Source: Diplonema papillatum (Eukaryota; Euglenozoa; Diplonemea; Diplonemida; Diplonemidae). Taken from it: a stretch of 64,000 nt of DNA. Made by a program: the position numbers and the translations under genes. A model generated the notes under the pieces. That model was not told the DNA's origin. It saw nothing but the letters and a program-made list of their open reading frames with translations, and did not search any database. This document shows, in pieces, positions 40,592-51,892 of the stretch; the stretch's first letter is position 1, and each line of letters begins with the position of its first letter. The stretch covers positions 1 to 64,000 of the forward strand of contig JAPJBO010000209.1 in assembly GCA_030068145.1 (NCBI GenBank). The letters are read 5' to 3'.

Positions 40592-41366
40592 AGGTCGGAT
40601 GCGGGTGCAGTGTGAGGAGTTCAAGAGCAGTGTACTGGCGAAAGGCCAGTTTTTCGGAGCGGTCACCTAGCGGTCACCTAGCACGGATCTGTGGCGTAGC
40701 ATGGCATTATGGGCATGTCTCCAATGTCACCAGCGTGACAGCGCTAGGCGGAAATAATGCTAGGCCTTCGTGACTGCCAGCCGAACTCGCTTCGCAAAAC
40801 GAAGCAGTGTTGTGGGCAATGAGCCAGCCTGATACAGCTGCACGAAACCGTTTGTGAAAGCACACGCGGCATGGGCAGCGAGCAGGCACCCGGATCTCTT
40901 TTGCAGTGCAACAAGAGAGAAGGAAGCAGAGTGGAAGGGAAGGGAGCAGGAGAGGGGCGCGAGCAGCCAGCGATCCCTACCAACAGCCAGGCGAGCGAGA
41001 AATGCACCGGCAAGATGCACGAAGCATGGTGCACACCGCTGCTTGCGTGTGTGTCGAAAGGAGGCGGTCGCCCCCCATATACATGCTGCAACCAGCAGCA
41101 CATGGAACACGAAGCAGGGAGCCTTAACCAAACGAGGCTGCCGTTTAGATCAGCGCATTGCCACCACGAGCAGCTGGCAGGACCACCAGCTGTGCCGTGA
41201 AGATGCTGACAACTTGGGCTATACTCCGCTTCAGGAAATACCCGTGTTTGAATTCCAACACACAAACACCGAGACGACATGTACAATTCGCAACTGGTGG
41301 TAGTTGCACTGCATCATGAAGAACGGTGACTAATTCCAAAATACAACACACCAAAGGTAATTAACA

Positions 41367-44300
41367 ATGCATAATCCTTTCAAATGGTCGGCTCTGGCTC
41401 TTCTTGGGCTGCTTGCGCACTCATCGGATGCGGCGAATGTTTCGATGTTGGGCCATGACGACGTAGGCATCTCGAGTTTCATTTCCGCAGGTAACTGGGA
41501 CAACGGTGCCGCCCCTAGCGCGGGCAACGACTATTTTACGGGCCCGTTCCGGCTGCGAAGTCCGGCAACCACCCTGAATTACACTTTTGCCGGAGACTCT
41601 CTGACCGTCCACACGAGCGAGGGGCGGCTCTTTGGCAAGAGCATCGCGGCCCCAGTATCACCGGGGCAGGTGCTGACGATCAACAATCTGATTCTGAACG
41701 GCGGTTATGTGGATCAGAGCGGCTGGAGTTGGTTGACGCTGATGGGGAACATTGAGGTGATTGCGGAGTCGTCGTTCGGCGCGTCGAGCTCCGACACGCT
41801 CGAAGTCATGTCTGTAATCAGCGGTTCAGCACCCCTGAACATATCCGGTCCAACGATCAACAGTGGCCAGGACACAGGCGCCGTGATTCTAAGCGCAGCG
41901 AACCCCTACAGCGGGACGATGACATTGTGTGCGAACACGCCCGCCAACTCGGAAAAGGGGCTGCTGCGGCTGAACCATCGGGATGCGCTCGCTAGTGCGA
42001 CGCTGAACACGATCAGTTCGACTCTTGTCGCGCTGTCGTTCAGCGCAGGCGTCAATACCGGCGCGTTCAACATCGGCGCGTTGACGGGGACCGGGAACAT
42101 GATGCTTTCGGATACGGTGGGCATGCCGGTGTTGCTGTCCGTGGGCGGCAAGGGCAGCAGCACCACGTATTCCGGCTCTCTGGTGGGATCAGGAGGTCTG
42201 ACGAAGGTTGGCTCGGGCACGTTGAGGCTGTTGGGTGCGAACTCGAACAACCGCGGGGACACGGCGGTTGAGGGCGGGATCCTCTCGTTGACAGTGCCGC
42301 ATCTGTACGACGAATCGACGGTCTCGATCGCCGGCGGCGCTGTGCTGCAGCTGGACTTTGCCGAAACGGACACGGTTGGTGGGCTGGTGCTTGGCGGGAA
42401 TGCGCAGCCGGATGGAGTGTACAGCTCGGGGAATTCGGGCGGGTTCATCACCGGTGCGGGGTCGTTGCTGGTGAAAACGGTGGCCGCCGGAAACGATTCT
42501 TCTTCAACACCAGCACCCCCTGTCGACTCGCCGTACCGTTCGACGCGTGCGTGGCGGGCGTATGACGGCGGCTCGGCTCCGCGAACTTCGGGCTTCTTCG
42601 ATGTCCCGTTCATGGCGGTGAGGACGTGGAATTCGGCGGGGGCGCTGCGGATCGCCGGGCGTCGGCGGACGGCGGGGATTTACTACAGCGCCGACGATGC
42701 GGCGGTGGTCGGGATTGCGGCGAAAGCCCTGCGCGATGACGTGCAGCGCGTGACGGGCTTGCTGCCGAGGGTTTCGACGCGAGCACCGGCGGCTGCGGAA
42801 GCCATCCTGATCGGGACCATCGGAGAGAGCCCGTTGATTGACGGGCTGATCGCGGCAGGCAAGCTGGACGTGTCTGCGATCGAAGGTAAATGGGAGGCGT
42901 ACACGGCTGTCGTGGTGAAGCATCCGATGAGGGGCGTGCGCAGAGCGCTGATCATCGCCGGCAGCGACCGCCGAGGCACGGCGTTCGGGGTGTTCGGTCT
43001 CTCGGAGTCGATGGGTGTCTCTCCGTGGTACTGGTGGGGCGATGTCGCCGTGAAGCCGAAGTCCGCCCTGTACATCCGAGGGAGCCACACCCAGGCATCG
43101 CCTGCCGTGAAGTACCGAGGCATTTTCCTGAACGACGAGGACTGGGGCCTGCAGCCGTGGGCGGCGCAGACGTTCGAGCCGGAAGTGGGCAACATCGGGC
43201 CGAAGACGTACGCCACGATCTACGAACTGCTGCTTCGCCTGCACTCGAACATGATTTGGCCGGCGATGCACGAGTGGCCGGTGATGACGACTCCGTTTTA
43301 CCTGGTCCCAGGCAACAAGATCATGGCGGACAAGTACGGGATCGTGATCAGCACCTCGCACCACGAGCCGATGCACCGCAACAGCCACGAATACGACGAG
43401 AGCCTCCTCGGCTCGTACAGCTACTGGAGCAACTGGGACACTGTCTACCACTTCTGGGATGAACGGGTTGAAGAGACGGCTGACTGCGAAAACATCTACA
43501 CCGTGGGGATGCGGGGCCGAACGGATGCCGGCATGCTCGCCCCCTCTGGGACGACGGATGCACAGAAGACGGAGAAGCTGCAGAACGCGATCATCCCGGA
43601 CCAACGGAAGATGCTGAGCGAGCATGTGAACAGCAATGCCTCGGAGATGCCGCAGATTTTCATTCCGTACAAAGAGACCCTTGTCCAGTACCAGGCCGGC
43701 CTTCAGCTTCCCGACGACGTCACGATCCTGTGGCCCGATGACAACCACGGCTACATCCGGCAGCTTTCGAACGCGAGTGAGAGGGCGCGGAGCGGCGGGT
43801 CGGGTCTTTACTACCATCTGTCGTATTGGGGCGTGCCCGCCAGTTACCTCTGGTTCTGCTCGACGCCGCCCGCCATGACCCGTTCCGAAATGCTGAAAGC
43901 CTGGGACTTCGAGGCCCGGAACATCTGGCTTGTCAACGTGGGAGACCTGAAGCCGGCCGAAATCGGGACGGAGTTCTTCCTGCGGATGGCCCGGAACCCC
44001 GAGGCGTTCCGCAACTTCGACCAGCACGACTACTTCACTCAGTGGGCCGCGCGGACGTTCGATGCGTGGCACGCGGAGGCGATTGCTGAGGTGCTCGACG
44101 GCTACTTCAGCCTGAACATCGTGAAACGACCCGAACACCTCACGAGTGAGGGAGAGAGCGGGTTCAGCCTGGTGTCGAACGGGGACGAGGCCCAGAAGCG
44201 CCTCGACAAGTTCGCGTCGCTGGCCGCCCTCGCGGACACCATCTACAGAAGGCTGTCTGCCGAGCAGAAGCCCTCCTTCTACGAAATGGTTCTTTACCCC

Positions 44301-45875
44301 GTCCGCGCGTCGTACAAAGTGAACCAACGAGCGCTCCTCGCGGAGCGGAGCCGAATGTGGGCCGAGCAGAAGCGAGCAGCCACCGCGACGCTGGCTGCCG
44401 AGGTGCAGGCGGCCCACGACGCGGTGATGGCGGAGGTCCAGTTCTACAACGAGGTCAACGCCGGCGGAAAGTGGAACCTGACGCTCAACCCGATGCCGGA
44501 GCTCGCCGGCTGGGCGCGCGAAACGCAGAACCCGTTCCTCATGCCCGAAGTCGGAAGTTACTCGCCGCCTGCTGCGGCGGCGCTCGGCGTTGCGATCGAA
44601 GGCTCGGCAGCCGTGGTGGAAAGCGGCGTTCCCGGCGAACTGCCGGTCTTCAACCGCGCTGCCGATTCGAACCGTTTCATCGACATCTTCAACCAGGGTA
44701 CGGCGGCGATGAGGTGGACCGCGGTGGCCAGCGCGCCGTGGGTTGTGCTCAGCGAGACCTGCGGGGCTGCCGATGCCAGAATCACGGTCAGCATCAACTG
44801 GCGCAGGGCGCCGCGCGGCAACGCGGTGCTGGGCAATGTCACCGTAGCGGCCGCCGGCGCCGAGCTGACCGTCAGCCTGGTCGTCTACCATCCGGAAAAC
44901 CTCGATCTCGCGAATCTTCCGGATGCGGTGGAGGACAACAAGGTGGTGGTCATCGAGGCAGAAGACTTCGTCGCTCGGTCGGATCGCAGCGACGGGGCCG
45001 GCTGGCGCAGGGTCGACAAGGCAACCGCTTCGCAAGACGGGATGGCGATCGTGCCGGTCACAGCACCCAGCGTGGATCCCACGAGTATCCCGACGGATGC
45101 CCCTTCGTTGACGTACAAGTTCTATGCATTCACCACCGGACCGGTCCAGATCTTCACTCAGTGTCTTCCTACCCACAAAACCACTTCAGCCCACGTGGGG
45201 GTCCGCTATGCCATTTCCCTCAACGGAGACAGCCCAATCGTCGTCGACGTGAATGCGGAAGAGTACACGGCGGCCTGGAACGTGAACACCCTGCGCGCCG
45301 CTTCGGTCGGCGTTTCCGATCACAAAATCACGGCTCCGGGATCGCAGACGATCGAAGTATGGATGGTGGATGCGAGCGTGGTTCTGGACAAACTCACCGT
45401 GCAGCTTTTCCTGGGCACCTACATGTACGAGGCCGAGGAACTCACCGTGCACGACAAATCGACCGACGTCCAGGTTACGAACTACGTCGACGCGCCGGCG
45501 AGCGCAGGGGGCGGAGTGCACATTCAGTCCACCAAAGCCTCGCAGTTTGGAACGTTCGTCCTTCCCAACGTGCAGGCGGGGGACTACGAGATCATCATTC
45601 GCGTGAAGAAATGGACCAGTCGCGGCATCATGCAGCTGGCCGTCGCTGAAACCCCCACCGGGCTCTTTACGAACATCGGCGACGAGCAGGACCTCTACAG
45701 CACTACTGGTGGATACTCCGACCTCGAGGCGATTCCCGTGAAGTTCGTTTCCGATGGTCCGAAATACCTCCGCTTCACGGCGACGGGCAAGAATCCATCC
45801 GCGAGCAACTACTGGATCCTGTTCGATACCATCTTCATGTCGACCGTCACCGTGGATCCACCCTCTGGGCCGTAA
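41367..45875 (+). CDS. GH115 family alpha-glucuronidase-like secreted protein, copy 3
   Basis: 1502 residues with the same domains as copy 1 at 26791. The only protein difference seen is Thr for Ala in SVDP(A/T)SIPTDAP near residue 1235, just after the start of the GH115 C-terminal domain; this is GCG to ACG at about 45082. The 5' flank back to 40699 is shared, so the promoter is presumably the same. With copy 1 it gives two intact genes on one strand, which could raise enzyme dosage. Confidence 0.88.
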   Translation: MHNPFKWSALALLGLLAHSSDAANVSMLGHDDVGISSFISAGNWDNGAAPSAGNDYFTGPFRLRSPATTLNYTFAGDSLTVHTSEGRLFGKSIAAPVSPGQVLTINNLILNGGYVDQSGWSWLTLMGNIEVIAESSFGASSSDTLEVMSVISGSAPLNISGPTINSGQDTGAVILSAANPYSGTMTLCANTPANSEKGLLRLNHRDALASATLNTISSTLVALSFSAGVNTGAFNIGALTGTGNMMLSDTVGMPVLLSVGGKGSSTTYSGSLVGSGGLTKVGSGTLRLLGANSNNRGDTAVEGGILSLTVPHLYDESTVSIAGGAVLQLDFAETDTVGGLVLGGNAQPDGVYSSGNSGGFITGAGSLLVKTVAAGNDSSSTPAPPVDSPYRSTRAWRAYDGGSAPRTSGFFDVPFMAVRTWNSAGALRIAGRRRTAGIYYSADDAAVVGIAAKALRDDVQRVTGLLPRVSTRAPAAAEAILIGTIGESPLIDGLIAAGKLDVSAIEGKWEAYTAVVVKHPMRGVRRALIIAGSDRRGTAFGVFGLSESMGVSPWYWWGDVAVKPKSALYIRGSHTQASPAVKYRGIFLNDEDWGLQPWAAQTFEPEVGNIGPKTYATIYELLLRLHSNMIWPAMHEWPVMTTPFYLVPGNKIMADKYGIVISTSHHEPMHRNSHEYDESLLGSYSYWSNWDTVYHFWDERVEETADCENIYTVGMRGRTDAGMLAPSGTTDAQKTEKLQNAIIPDQRKMLSEHVNSNASEMPQIFIPYKETLVQYQAGLQLPDDVTILWPDDNHGYIRQLSNASERARSGGSGLYYHLSYWGVPASYLWFCSTPPAMTRSEMLKAWDFEARNIWLVNVGDLKPAEIGTEFFLRMARNPEAFRNFDQHDYFTQWAARTFDAWHAEAIAEVLDGYFSLNIVKRPEHLTSEGESGFSLVSNGDEAQKRLDKFASLAALADTIYRRLSAEQKPSFYEMVLYPVRASYKVNQRALLAERSRMWAEQKRAATATLAAEVQAAHDAVMAEVQFYNEVNAGGKWNLTLNPMPELAGWARETQNPFLMPEVGSYSPPAAAALGVAIEGSAAVVESGVPGELPVFNRAADSNRFIDIFNQGTAAMRWTAVASAPWVVLSETCGAADARITVSINWRRAPRGNAVLGNVTVAAAGAELTVSLVVYHPENLDLANLPDAVEDNKVVVIEAEDFVARSDRSDGAGWRRVDKATASQDGMAIVPVTAPSVDPTSIPTDAPSLTYKFYAFTTGPVQIFTQCLPTHKTTSAHVGVRYAISLNGDSPIVVDVNAEEYTAAWNVNTLRAASVGVSDHKITAPGSQTIEVWMVDASVVLDKLTVQLFLGTYMYEAEELTVHDKSTDVQVTNYVDAPASAGGGVHIQSTKASQFGTFVLPNVQAGDYEIIIRVKKWTSRGIMQLAVAETPTGLFTNIGDEQDLYSTTGGYSDLEAIPVKFVSDGPKYLRFTATGKNPSASNYWILFDTIFMSTVTVDPPSGP

Positions 45876-48132
45876 GTGAAACGAGGCCTACCAAAATCAT
45901 GGTTCTGAATTCGAATCCGCTGTAATACGCTGGAAGTTTTCATTTCAAGTGGCCATGTGTTTTGATGTTTCTATATTACTCAAAGACAAAGCGTTTTTCA
46001 ATCACATTCAATCTCCGGACGGTAGAGACCCTGCCTAGACGCAACGCAACTACCCCCGGGTGGACTAGTCTGACACAAGCTGTGTAGACACAAGGGAAAA
46101 GAAAAAAAAGGGAAGCTTACAGATATACGCGCAAAAAAGATGCAACATCTGTGGCGTGCATACTTAAGAAAACAAGTCTTGTCTTGCGAATTACGCATAC
46201 ATTGACAGAAACACATGGATCTATTCTGCAAAAAAAAAAAACTAATACCGTGCGCATATATTTGTGTAGGTACCCAAACACAAATGCGATTTTCAATCCC
46301 ATGCAATTTCCGGACGGTAGAGACCCTGCCAAGACGCAACCAACTACCCCCGCAAGCTGTAAACTGGGGGGGGGGGAGAAAAAACGGAAGTAAACAGGAG
46401 CAATTCCCTTACAGCCAGTAAAACTATTTTTCGTGCCTGGAGGGTTGATAAATTCGAATTTCTCGAATTTAGCTCTCTAGCGACCTATCCCGTTTTCCCG
46501 GGAACCCTATTTCTGTCGAGGGCGTCTATCGCACAGGAGGACGAGATTCTGCGTGTCGTAATATGCCTACGCAGCCCAAAGAAGCGAGACGAACAGGAAC
46601 TGGAGAAACTGAACACACCGGTAACATCATCTACGCCGGCTCTTCTTCTTGGGCCTAGGACGAACCTGATCCTCCGTCCGCTAATCAGATCCTGCATGAA
46701 CTGCTTCCATAGCAAAACCATGCGTACCTTGCCGTCGTGAACACCCGTTTCTTTGGCTGCCGGCTGTTACCAACATTCCCACCAACAATGCGCTGTACTC
46801 CTTGTACGGCGTGTGTGGCGAGGTCGCGTGGCTGTCAGAATGCTCCTGCTGGATTCGCTGGAACTGCATCTGAATTCTTGAATCACAAAACACTGCATTG
46901 ATCTCCGGCTCGCTCGTCGTATTTCAACGAGCCTGGGCAAAACCATGCGGCAAAAAAGCAGCTGGCTTTGTCGGGACCTGGTTGAAGCATATGCCGATGC
47001 AGTCGTGGTCACCTGTGGGAAACGTAGCACTCTGCCGGACCTGATCAGAGTGAACCCAACTATTGCATGGCACAACACGAGCGATGGAGCTAAAATCATG
47101 TGATGTTTCAGGCGGTTCTTGAAGCTGGAAACAGTTGAGGTGTACTTCATCTCTTTCGTTATTCCTCCCGTACAACCTTCTTTCTTTAGCCATACTTCAA
47201 CCTTCTTTTACCATTTCTCCCTTCCTCTTCCTCCCCAACAGACCAACGGCGGCTTTCTTGCACAAAGTACTGCAGTATTGCTGCCTCCCTGGTCTTCTCT
47301 CCTTCTTTCGTTCGTTCCTTCACGAAATCCCTTTGCTTCTTCCCCCCCCTCTCTTTCGTGCGTACTTTTTTTGCGGGGTTGGTGGAAACGAGCGAGGGCT
47401 ACATTTTCTACACGTGTACCGGATGTTTTCGCCGCAGTGGCAAGTTTCGACGGTGGTAATGCACGGACGCGGGCTTCGTGACAAGTCGCTATCAAGTCAC
47501 CAAAAAAGAGCGTGGCGAGGTGGCTTCTGGCCAGGCTCCGCGCTTTTGCGCGACACAAGAGCCTGTAGAATTTCGGCTGTGTAGAAACAGCTCAGCCGCT
47601 GCAAAGCGTCCAGCCGTTCTCCGGATACCGCACAGTTTCAGCAATTATGCGAATCGCAAGTACCAGTGTTTTGTTGCGACAAACCCTGGACCATATTTGG
47701 CCGCGGAGTCAGCCACCAGTTTCATACAGCGTATGAAAATGTAGCCCTGCCCCGTATTGCGTAGTTTGTGTGCAGTGCAGTTCGTGCGCACTTCGTTTTT
47801 TTGCTGTTTTGTTTGGAAGGTACCTCTTAAAGTACCTATTTCCTATTCACACCTGCTTTGTAGGAAATACTTGAGGAGGCTGAAAGTTGCGCAACCGTAG
47901 CTCACACGAAACCCAGGTAAGTCTGGGGTTTAGTGGCGAGCTAAAGCGTTCGACGAAATAGACGCACTCTGTACTTGTAGTGGTTCCGAGCCTCCTTCGA
48001 AATATGCACAAAGCAAGCCCCTCGAGTATTCCGAGTCGGTTCCGTGTTTGGGAGAAGATTAGCCTAATGATCATATTCAGCCCCGGAACGTGAAAGCAAG
48101 CATCGCACCTATTCTTTTTCTTGCCCTGTTAT
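45876..48132. other. Non-coding 3' flank of the GH115 gene, unit 3
   Basis: Equivalent to 31300-33584. It differs by small indels, for example a 14-base stretch missing near 47195 and one of about 12 bases near 47602. No gene recognised. Confidence 0.6.
47847..47963 (+). repeat. Dispersed repeat R1, copy 4
   Basis: The unit 3 equivalent of 33301-33415, essentially identical to it. Confidence 0.65.
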
Positions 48133-48397
48133 TTCCAAACCCTTCCTTTGAACACTGGCATTCCATGGACACGACCGTACACCATGCATTGTGCACTGAA
48201 CAAGAGGGGCCGGGCAAATGGTCACAAATGCGAATTACATACAATGCGTTCCGCGACAAGGATAACGCAACCAAAAGCAAGGATCCTCACGCGCACTTTC
48301 ACACTAAGAAACTTCGAAGCCACCGGAAGCTGCACTTCAACCTGCCCATAACACGTGAAAGCACATCCGCGAACTTTGCATCTTACAGCTGACACGT

Positions 48398-48870
48398 CAA
48401 GATTTGGCAGCCGCTGCTCAACAACAGTGCTTGACTAGTGTTGAGTCAGGTGTCCCAATGCTTAACACCGCCAGCCTGAAATGCATCTCCCAAGAGCGGG
48501 TGAAAGCGACCCCGGCAGGAGTCCTCGAAACCCGCAGCCCCGACAAGGACGACATCCAAACCGAAGCAATCGAGAAAGCCCGCGCATCCGAAGCAAGCCG
48601 ACACGACACGGGACCAAGAGATGACCAGCTTAACATTATCCTCATCATCGTCGACTCTCCCGACGGATGATGCCCTACAGTAACACTAGGCCGTGAACAC
48701 GTGCACGCCCTGCCTTCATGGCACCTGCACCTTACAGCACTCACTGTTTAGCAACCTGACCTGCGAGAAAGTGCATGCTAGTCCATGTGGTTCATGTACT
48801 CAAAAGAATTCAATCCTTACCAAACTCTGACGTGGACGGCTTTAGATGTCCATCTAAATGACACCACAAC
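48398..48870 (+). mobile_element. Internally deleted LINE derivative in unit 3 (diverged)
   Basis: It has the same end blocks as 33850-34340 (GGCAGCCGCTGCTCAAC; CCATGTGGTTCATGTACTCA). There is a replacement near 48434 (TGACTAGTGTTGAGTCAGGT) and many substitutions. Confidence 0.5.
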
Positions 48871-49505
48871 CATATTCTGTCGTCGACAACAATCAAGTAA
48901 AAAGAATAATATCAACAAAACTACGCATTCTTCCTGCTGTTTTTTTTTCTTCGCTGGCTGTGTCTTCGGTGTTTGACACCAACAATCAGCTTTCCTGTTC
49001 CCCCGCATTCCACGTTTTGCTTAGCTGTTGTGCGGAAAGTAAGGAACGCAGAAGCAGGGTTACCGTAGACGAGGCACACGATGCTGCGTCTTCGGTCTGT
49101 GCCTCGGGTCGAAGCACACAGCAACGAGCAAGGCACCACCGTGCGTCAGGTAGATCAGGGATGGTGCGAAAACCTGGAGAAAGGGTTGCTTCGTCTCCCA
49201 GCCCGTGTCGCGTGTGCTCGAAGTGGAGAAGAGACTGAAACAAGAAGACTTCACCTGTTTGATGGGCCTCCCGGAATTTGGTGCCACTTTGCCCTCCGGG
49301 CGAAGTGCATATGGCGACGACTGCAGCGGCAACAACTACGACTGCAAGGTGCAAGGTTCCAAACAACGACGGCAAATAAGAGGCGCATGCAAGCTACCCG
49401 AATTGGAGGCTCATGGCGAAAGCTCTTTGCACGCTCCCCCCTGAAGTCACTGCTTCGGATGGTAAGCGTATTTCAGCGAAAAACCCGGAGCGGGGGAATT
49501 GACTA

Positions 49506-51004
49506 CTAGAAAAACGCGTACGACGGTAGGCTAAAAAAGTGCCCCCGGGCTTCGCCCCCGACCCCCTAAAAAGTGGGGTTGACTCGACAGAGCTATTAGC
49601 ATATCTCTCATCTCGGACCAAGTAAACAATGTCCGATTCCGTTGATTCCGACTCACTGATTCGAAATCCGCTGGCTCCGTGGCAACAACAGATTTCGTCG
49701 CGGACCCGGAGCCCGATCACGAGTCTGAGGCTCGTGAAGGCCCGATGAATCTTGAGGACGTAACCTCGATGAGATGCCGGAGGCCGCAAAGCTCTTCTAT
49801 GGCAAAACCCATCGCATGTATATGCGAAGGGGTAAGAAGTAGTGTCTGCAGGATGTTCTGACACGTGCTTTAGTCACAAAGAAGTGGAGTGACACTGCAT
49901 CGGAGGTAGCAGACAAACTTGCCCGTTTCGAAATGAAGCGGAAACGCGAGCAGGGTGGAGAGGTCGAACCAACCCAAGCTGAGAAGCGTTGTCGGCTTGT
50001 TCAGTCTGTTGCCTTACCTACATGTGAAACTGGCATAGGTTACAGTCTACCAGAACCGAAAAAGGATTCCGGGTGCTACGGTGGCCGTGCACGTTCTTGG
50101 GCGCGTGCCTCGTGTTGGGCGGGTGTTTTGTAACCCGTGAAGTTCTTTTCTGGTGCAATCCGACGAGACTGGCGCCGAATTTTGTCTCACAGCTGGTTTC
50201 CTTGGGCTGCAACCTGAAGGGAGAGGCAACGACAGGCGCAATTCACCTCAAAAAGGACCACACACCCCCACTTACAAGGACAACGCACAGTCACTATTTT
50301 TTTTTACAAAATTTCAAGATCTTTCTTTCTTCTTTTTTACGCAAAGATGCAGTGCTCCCGCTAACCTCACTTTTGGTGAGGAAATCCAAAACCTGTTTGG
50401 GGCTTGTTTTTTTTTTTGGTGCCCCCCAAAAATTTTCACCCCCCGTGTTGTGCAGGTTAGCTTCGTTTTTGCCTTGGATTCCCGACCAACTTTCTTTTGC
50501 CGCTCTGAGACCGAGAAAACTTTTCTCCAGGGGGGGTCCGGGGGCTTTGCCCCCCGGCGAACGGTACGGTACAGGTGGAGAAAGTTTGCACTTCTCAGTC
50601 TGTTTGTCATAATGAACACTGCACATTCCTGGAGGCAACAGCCCATTTCAAATTCAACCACCACTCGACACTGCGTGCTGGTGAGTCATTGGCACGAGTA
50701 GACGCAGACCAGAGATCACATGGAACAAGGCACTTGTGTCGACTCGGAGAGAATCTGTCAAGAAATCCAGGGCTGCTTCTGATCCTCGACTCTCTTTCTC
50801 GGCTCCAGCCCCCGTGGCAGCCCCAGACTTCTGCCCGCCAGCCCATGAGTAGACTGTGATGCTACCACCAACGGGAAAAAGGTGAGGAAGTTCTCATGAG
50901 GAATTCCTCACCCTCTTTTTTCGAGCCTCTTTTTTTTTGAAGAATTCCTCGCACTTTTTCGTTAGCGGGAGCACTGCAAAGATGTAAAAAAGAAGTAGCT
51001 AATT
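49506..51004. other. No secure gene; possible small exon and dispersed repeat R3
   Basis: A frame open from about 49852 to 50133 reads KRKREQGGEVEPTQAEKRCR and follows an AG acceptor-like site, but no motif is recognised and it could be chance. Bases 50170-50345 are repeat R3, matching 58087-58290 (GTCTCACAGCTGGTTTCCTT, then AAAAAGGACCACACACCCCC). G runs lie near 50530. Confidence 0.35.
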
Positions 51005-51048
51005 TTGAAAACGGACTTAACCATAAGGGAAGCACTTAAATCGGGAAA

Positions 51049-51290
51049 ATATATAACGGAAGCTGCTTCCGTTATATTTTTCCCAGCTTCCGTTATATAT
51101 TTTTTCTGCTTCCGTTATATATTTTCCAGCTTCCGTTATATATTTTCCAGCTTCCGTTATATATTTTCCAGCTTCCGCTATATATTTTCCAGCTTCCGTT
51201 ATATATTTTCCAGCTTCCGTTATATATTTTCCAGCTTCCGCTATATATTTTCCAGCTTCCGCTATATATTTTCCAGCTTCCGTTCTATAT
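51049..51290. repeat. 21-bp satellite array, left (about 11 units)
   Basis: The unit on this strand is GCTTCCGTTATATATTTTCCA, with a few C-for-T variants (GCTTCCGCTATATA). The same satellite lies in opposite orientation at 52690-53340. Confidence 0.95.
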
Positions 51291-51423
51291 GCTATGTTCT
51301 GATAAAGATTGGAGTGTTTCCATAAGTCACCACACAGAAATGCAGGCCCAAAGTCACCGGAGAAAGCCTAACTAGATAACGAAGAAAGCCTAACTAGAGA
51401 AACAAAAGAGGAACAGCAACAAG

Positions 51424-51804
51424 ATGGAAAGGCAACGAGACGCATCTGGAAACCCCCGACAGCAAAATCAGCAGCAGCTTCCGCACCAGCTGCAACTTCC
51501 GCAGCAGCAGTTTCAGCACCAGCAGCAACTTCCGCATCAGCATCACCAGGCACCGAACCACCCGCAGCAGTTCCAGCACCAGCAGCAACTTCCGCATCAG
51601 CTTTACCAGGCACACAACGGAACGATGTTCCGGTGGGCGTCCTTGCAGCAGGCCACTAAGGCCACACCCCCGAAACCACCATGCAGCGCGGTTCCATCCA
51701 AGAAGATCTGGGGTAGAGCCCCGGCAAGAGCCCTCTTTGAGCTGGCGAGGGCCAGGAAGGCGCATCACAACACCTCACCTTCCATTGACCTCGAACTTCG
51801 CTAG
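51424..51804 (+). CDS. Gln/His-rich low-complexity protein, left copy
   Basis: A 126-residue frame. Residues 1-60 are Gln/His/Pro-rich repeats (QQQLPHQLQLPQQQ, HQHHQAPNHPQQFQHQQQLP), nearly identical to the start of the minus-strand gene at 51893-52564. From about residue 62 (LYQAHNGTMFRWASL) it enters unique sequence that does not match its partner and ends at SPSIDLELR. It has no known domain; the composition is prion-like. It is probably a truncated duplicate whose tail was replaced at the arm edge. Confidence 0.45.
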   Translation: MERQRDASGNPRQQNQQQLPHQLQLPQQQFQHQQQLPHQHHQAPNHPQQFQHQQQLPHQLYQAHNGTMFRWASLQQATKATPPKPPCSAVPSKKIWGRAPARALFELARARKAHHNTSPSIDLELR

Positions 51805-51892
51805 AGAAGACCTTCTTAAAGAATCTCCCTGTTTTGCTCGCGTGGCTGAGGAGAGCCCCCTGCAGTCTTCCCACTTTTCACCCCGCCCATCG

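Larger units (their letters stand above)
35638..40698 (+). repeat. Tandem amplification unit 2, internally deleted (5,061 bp)
   Basis: Unit 2 is identical in layout to unit 1 except for one 4,453-bp deletion. It joins the equivalent of 29135 (within GH115) to that of 33588, at the shared bases TTCC. One further base is lost near 38698. It was nearly identical elsewhere, so this is a recent event. Confidence 0.9.
40699..49505 (+). repeat. Tandem amplification unit 3
   Basis: Nearly identical to unit 1 from the start through about 48380. From there to about 49505 similarity drops, with several deletions (for example near 48434, 49010, 49100 and 49375), and it ends within the LINE-relic part. 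The last segment is therefore an older, diverged relative rather than a product of the recent copying. Confidence 0.85.

Noticed and set aside
26123..49505. Bacterial contamination
   Set aside because: The GH115 genes sit in repeat units with LINE relics and are flanked by LINE sequence; there is no bacterial operon or second bacterial gene.
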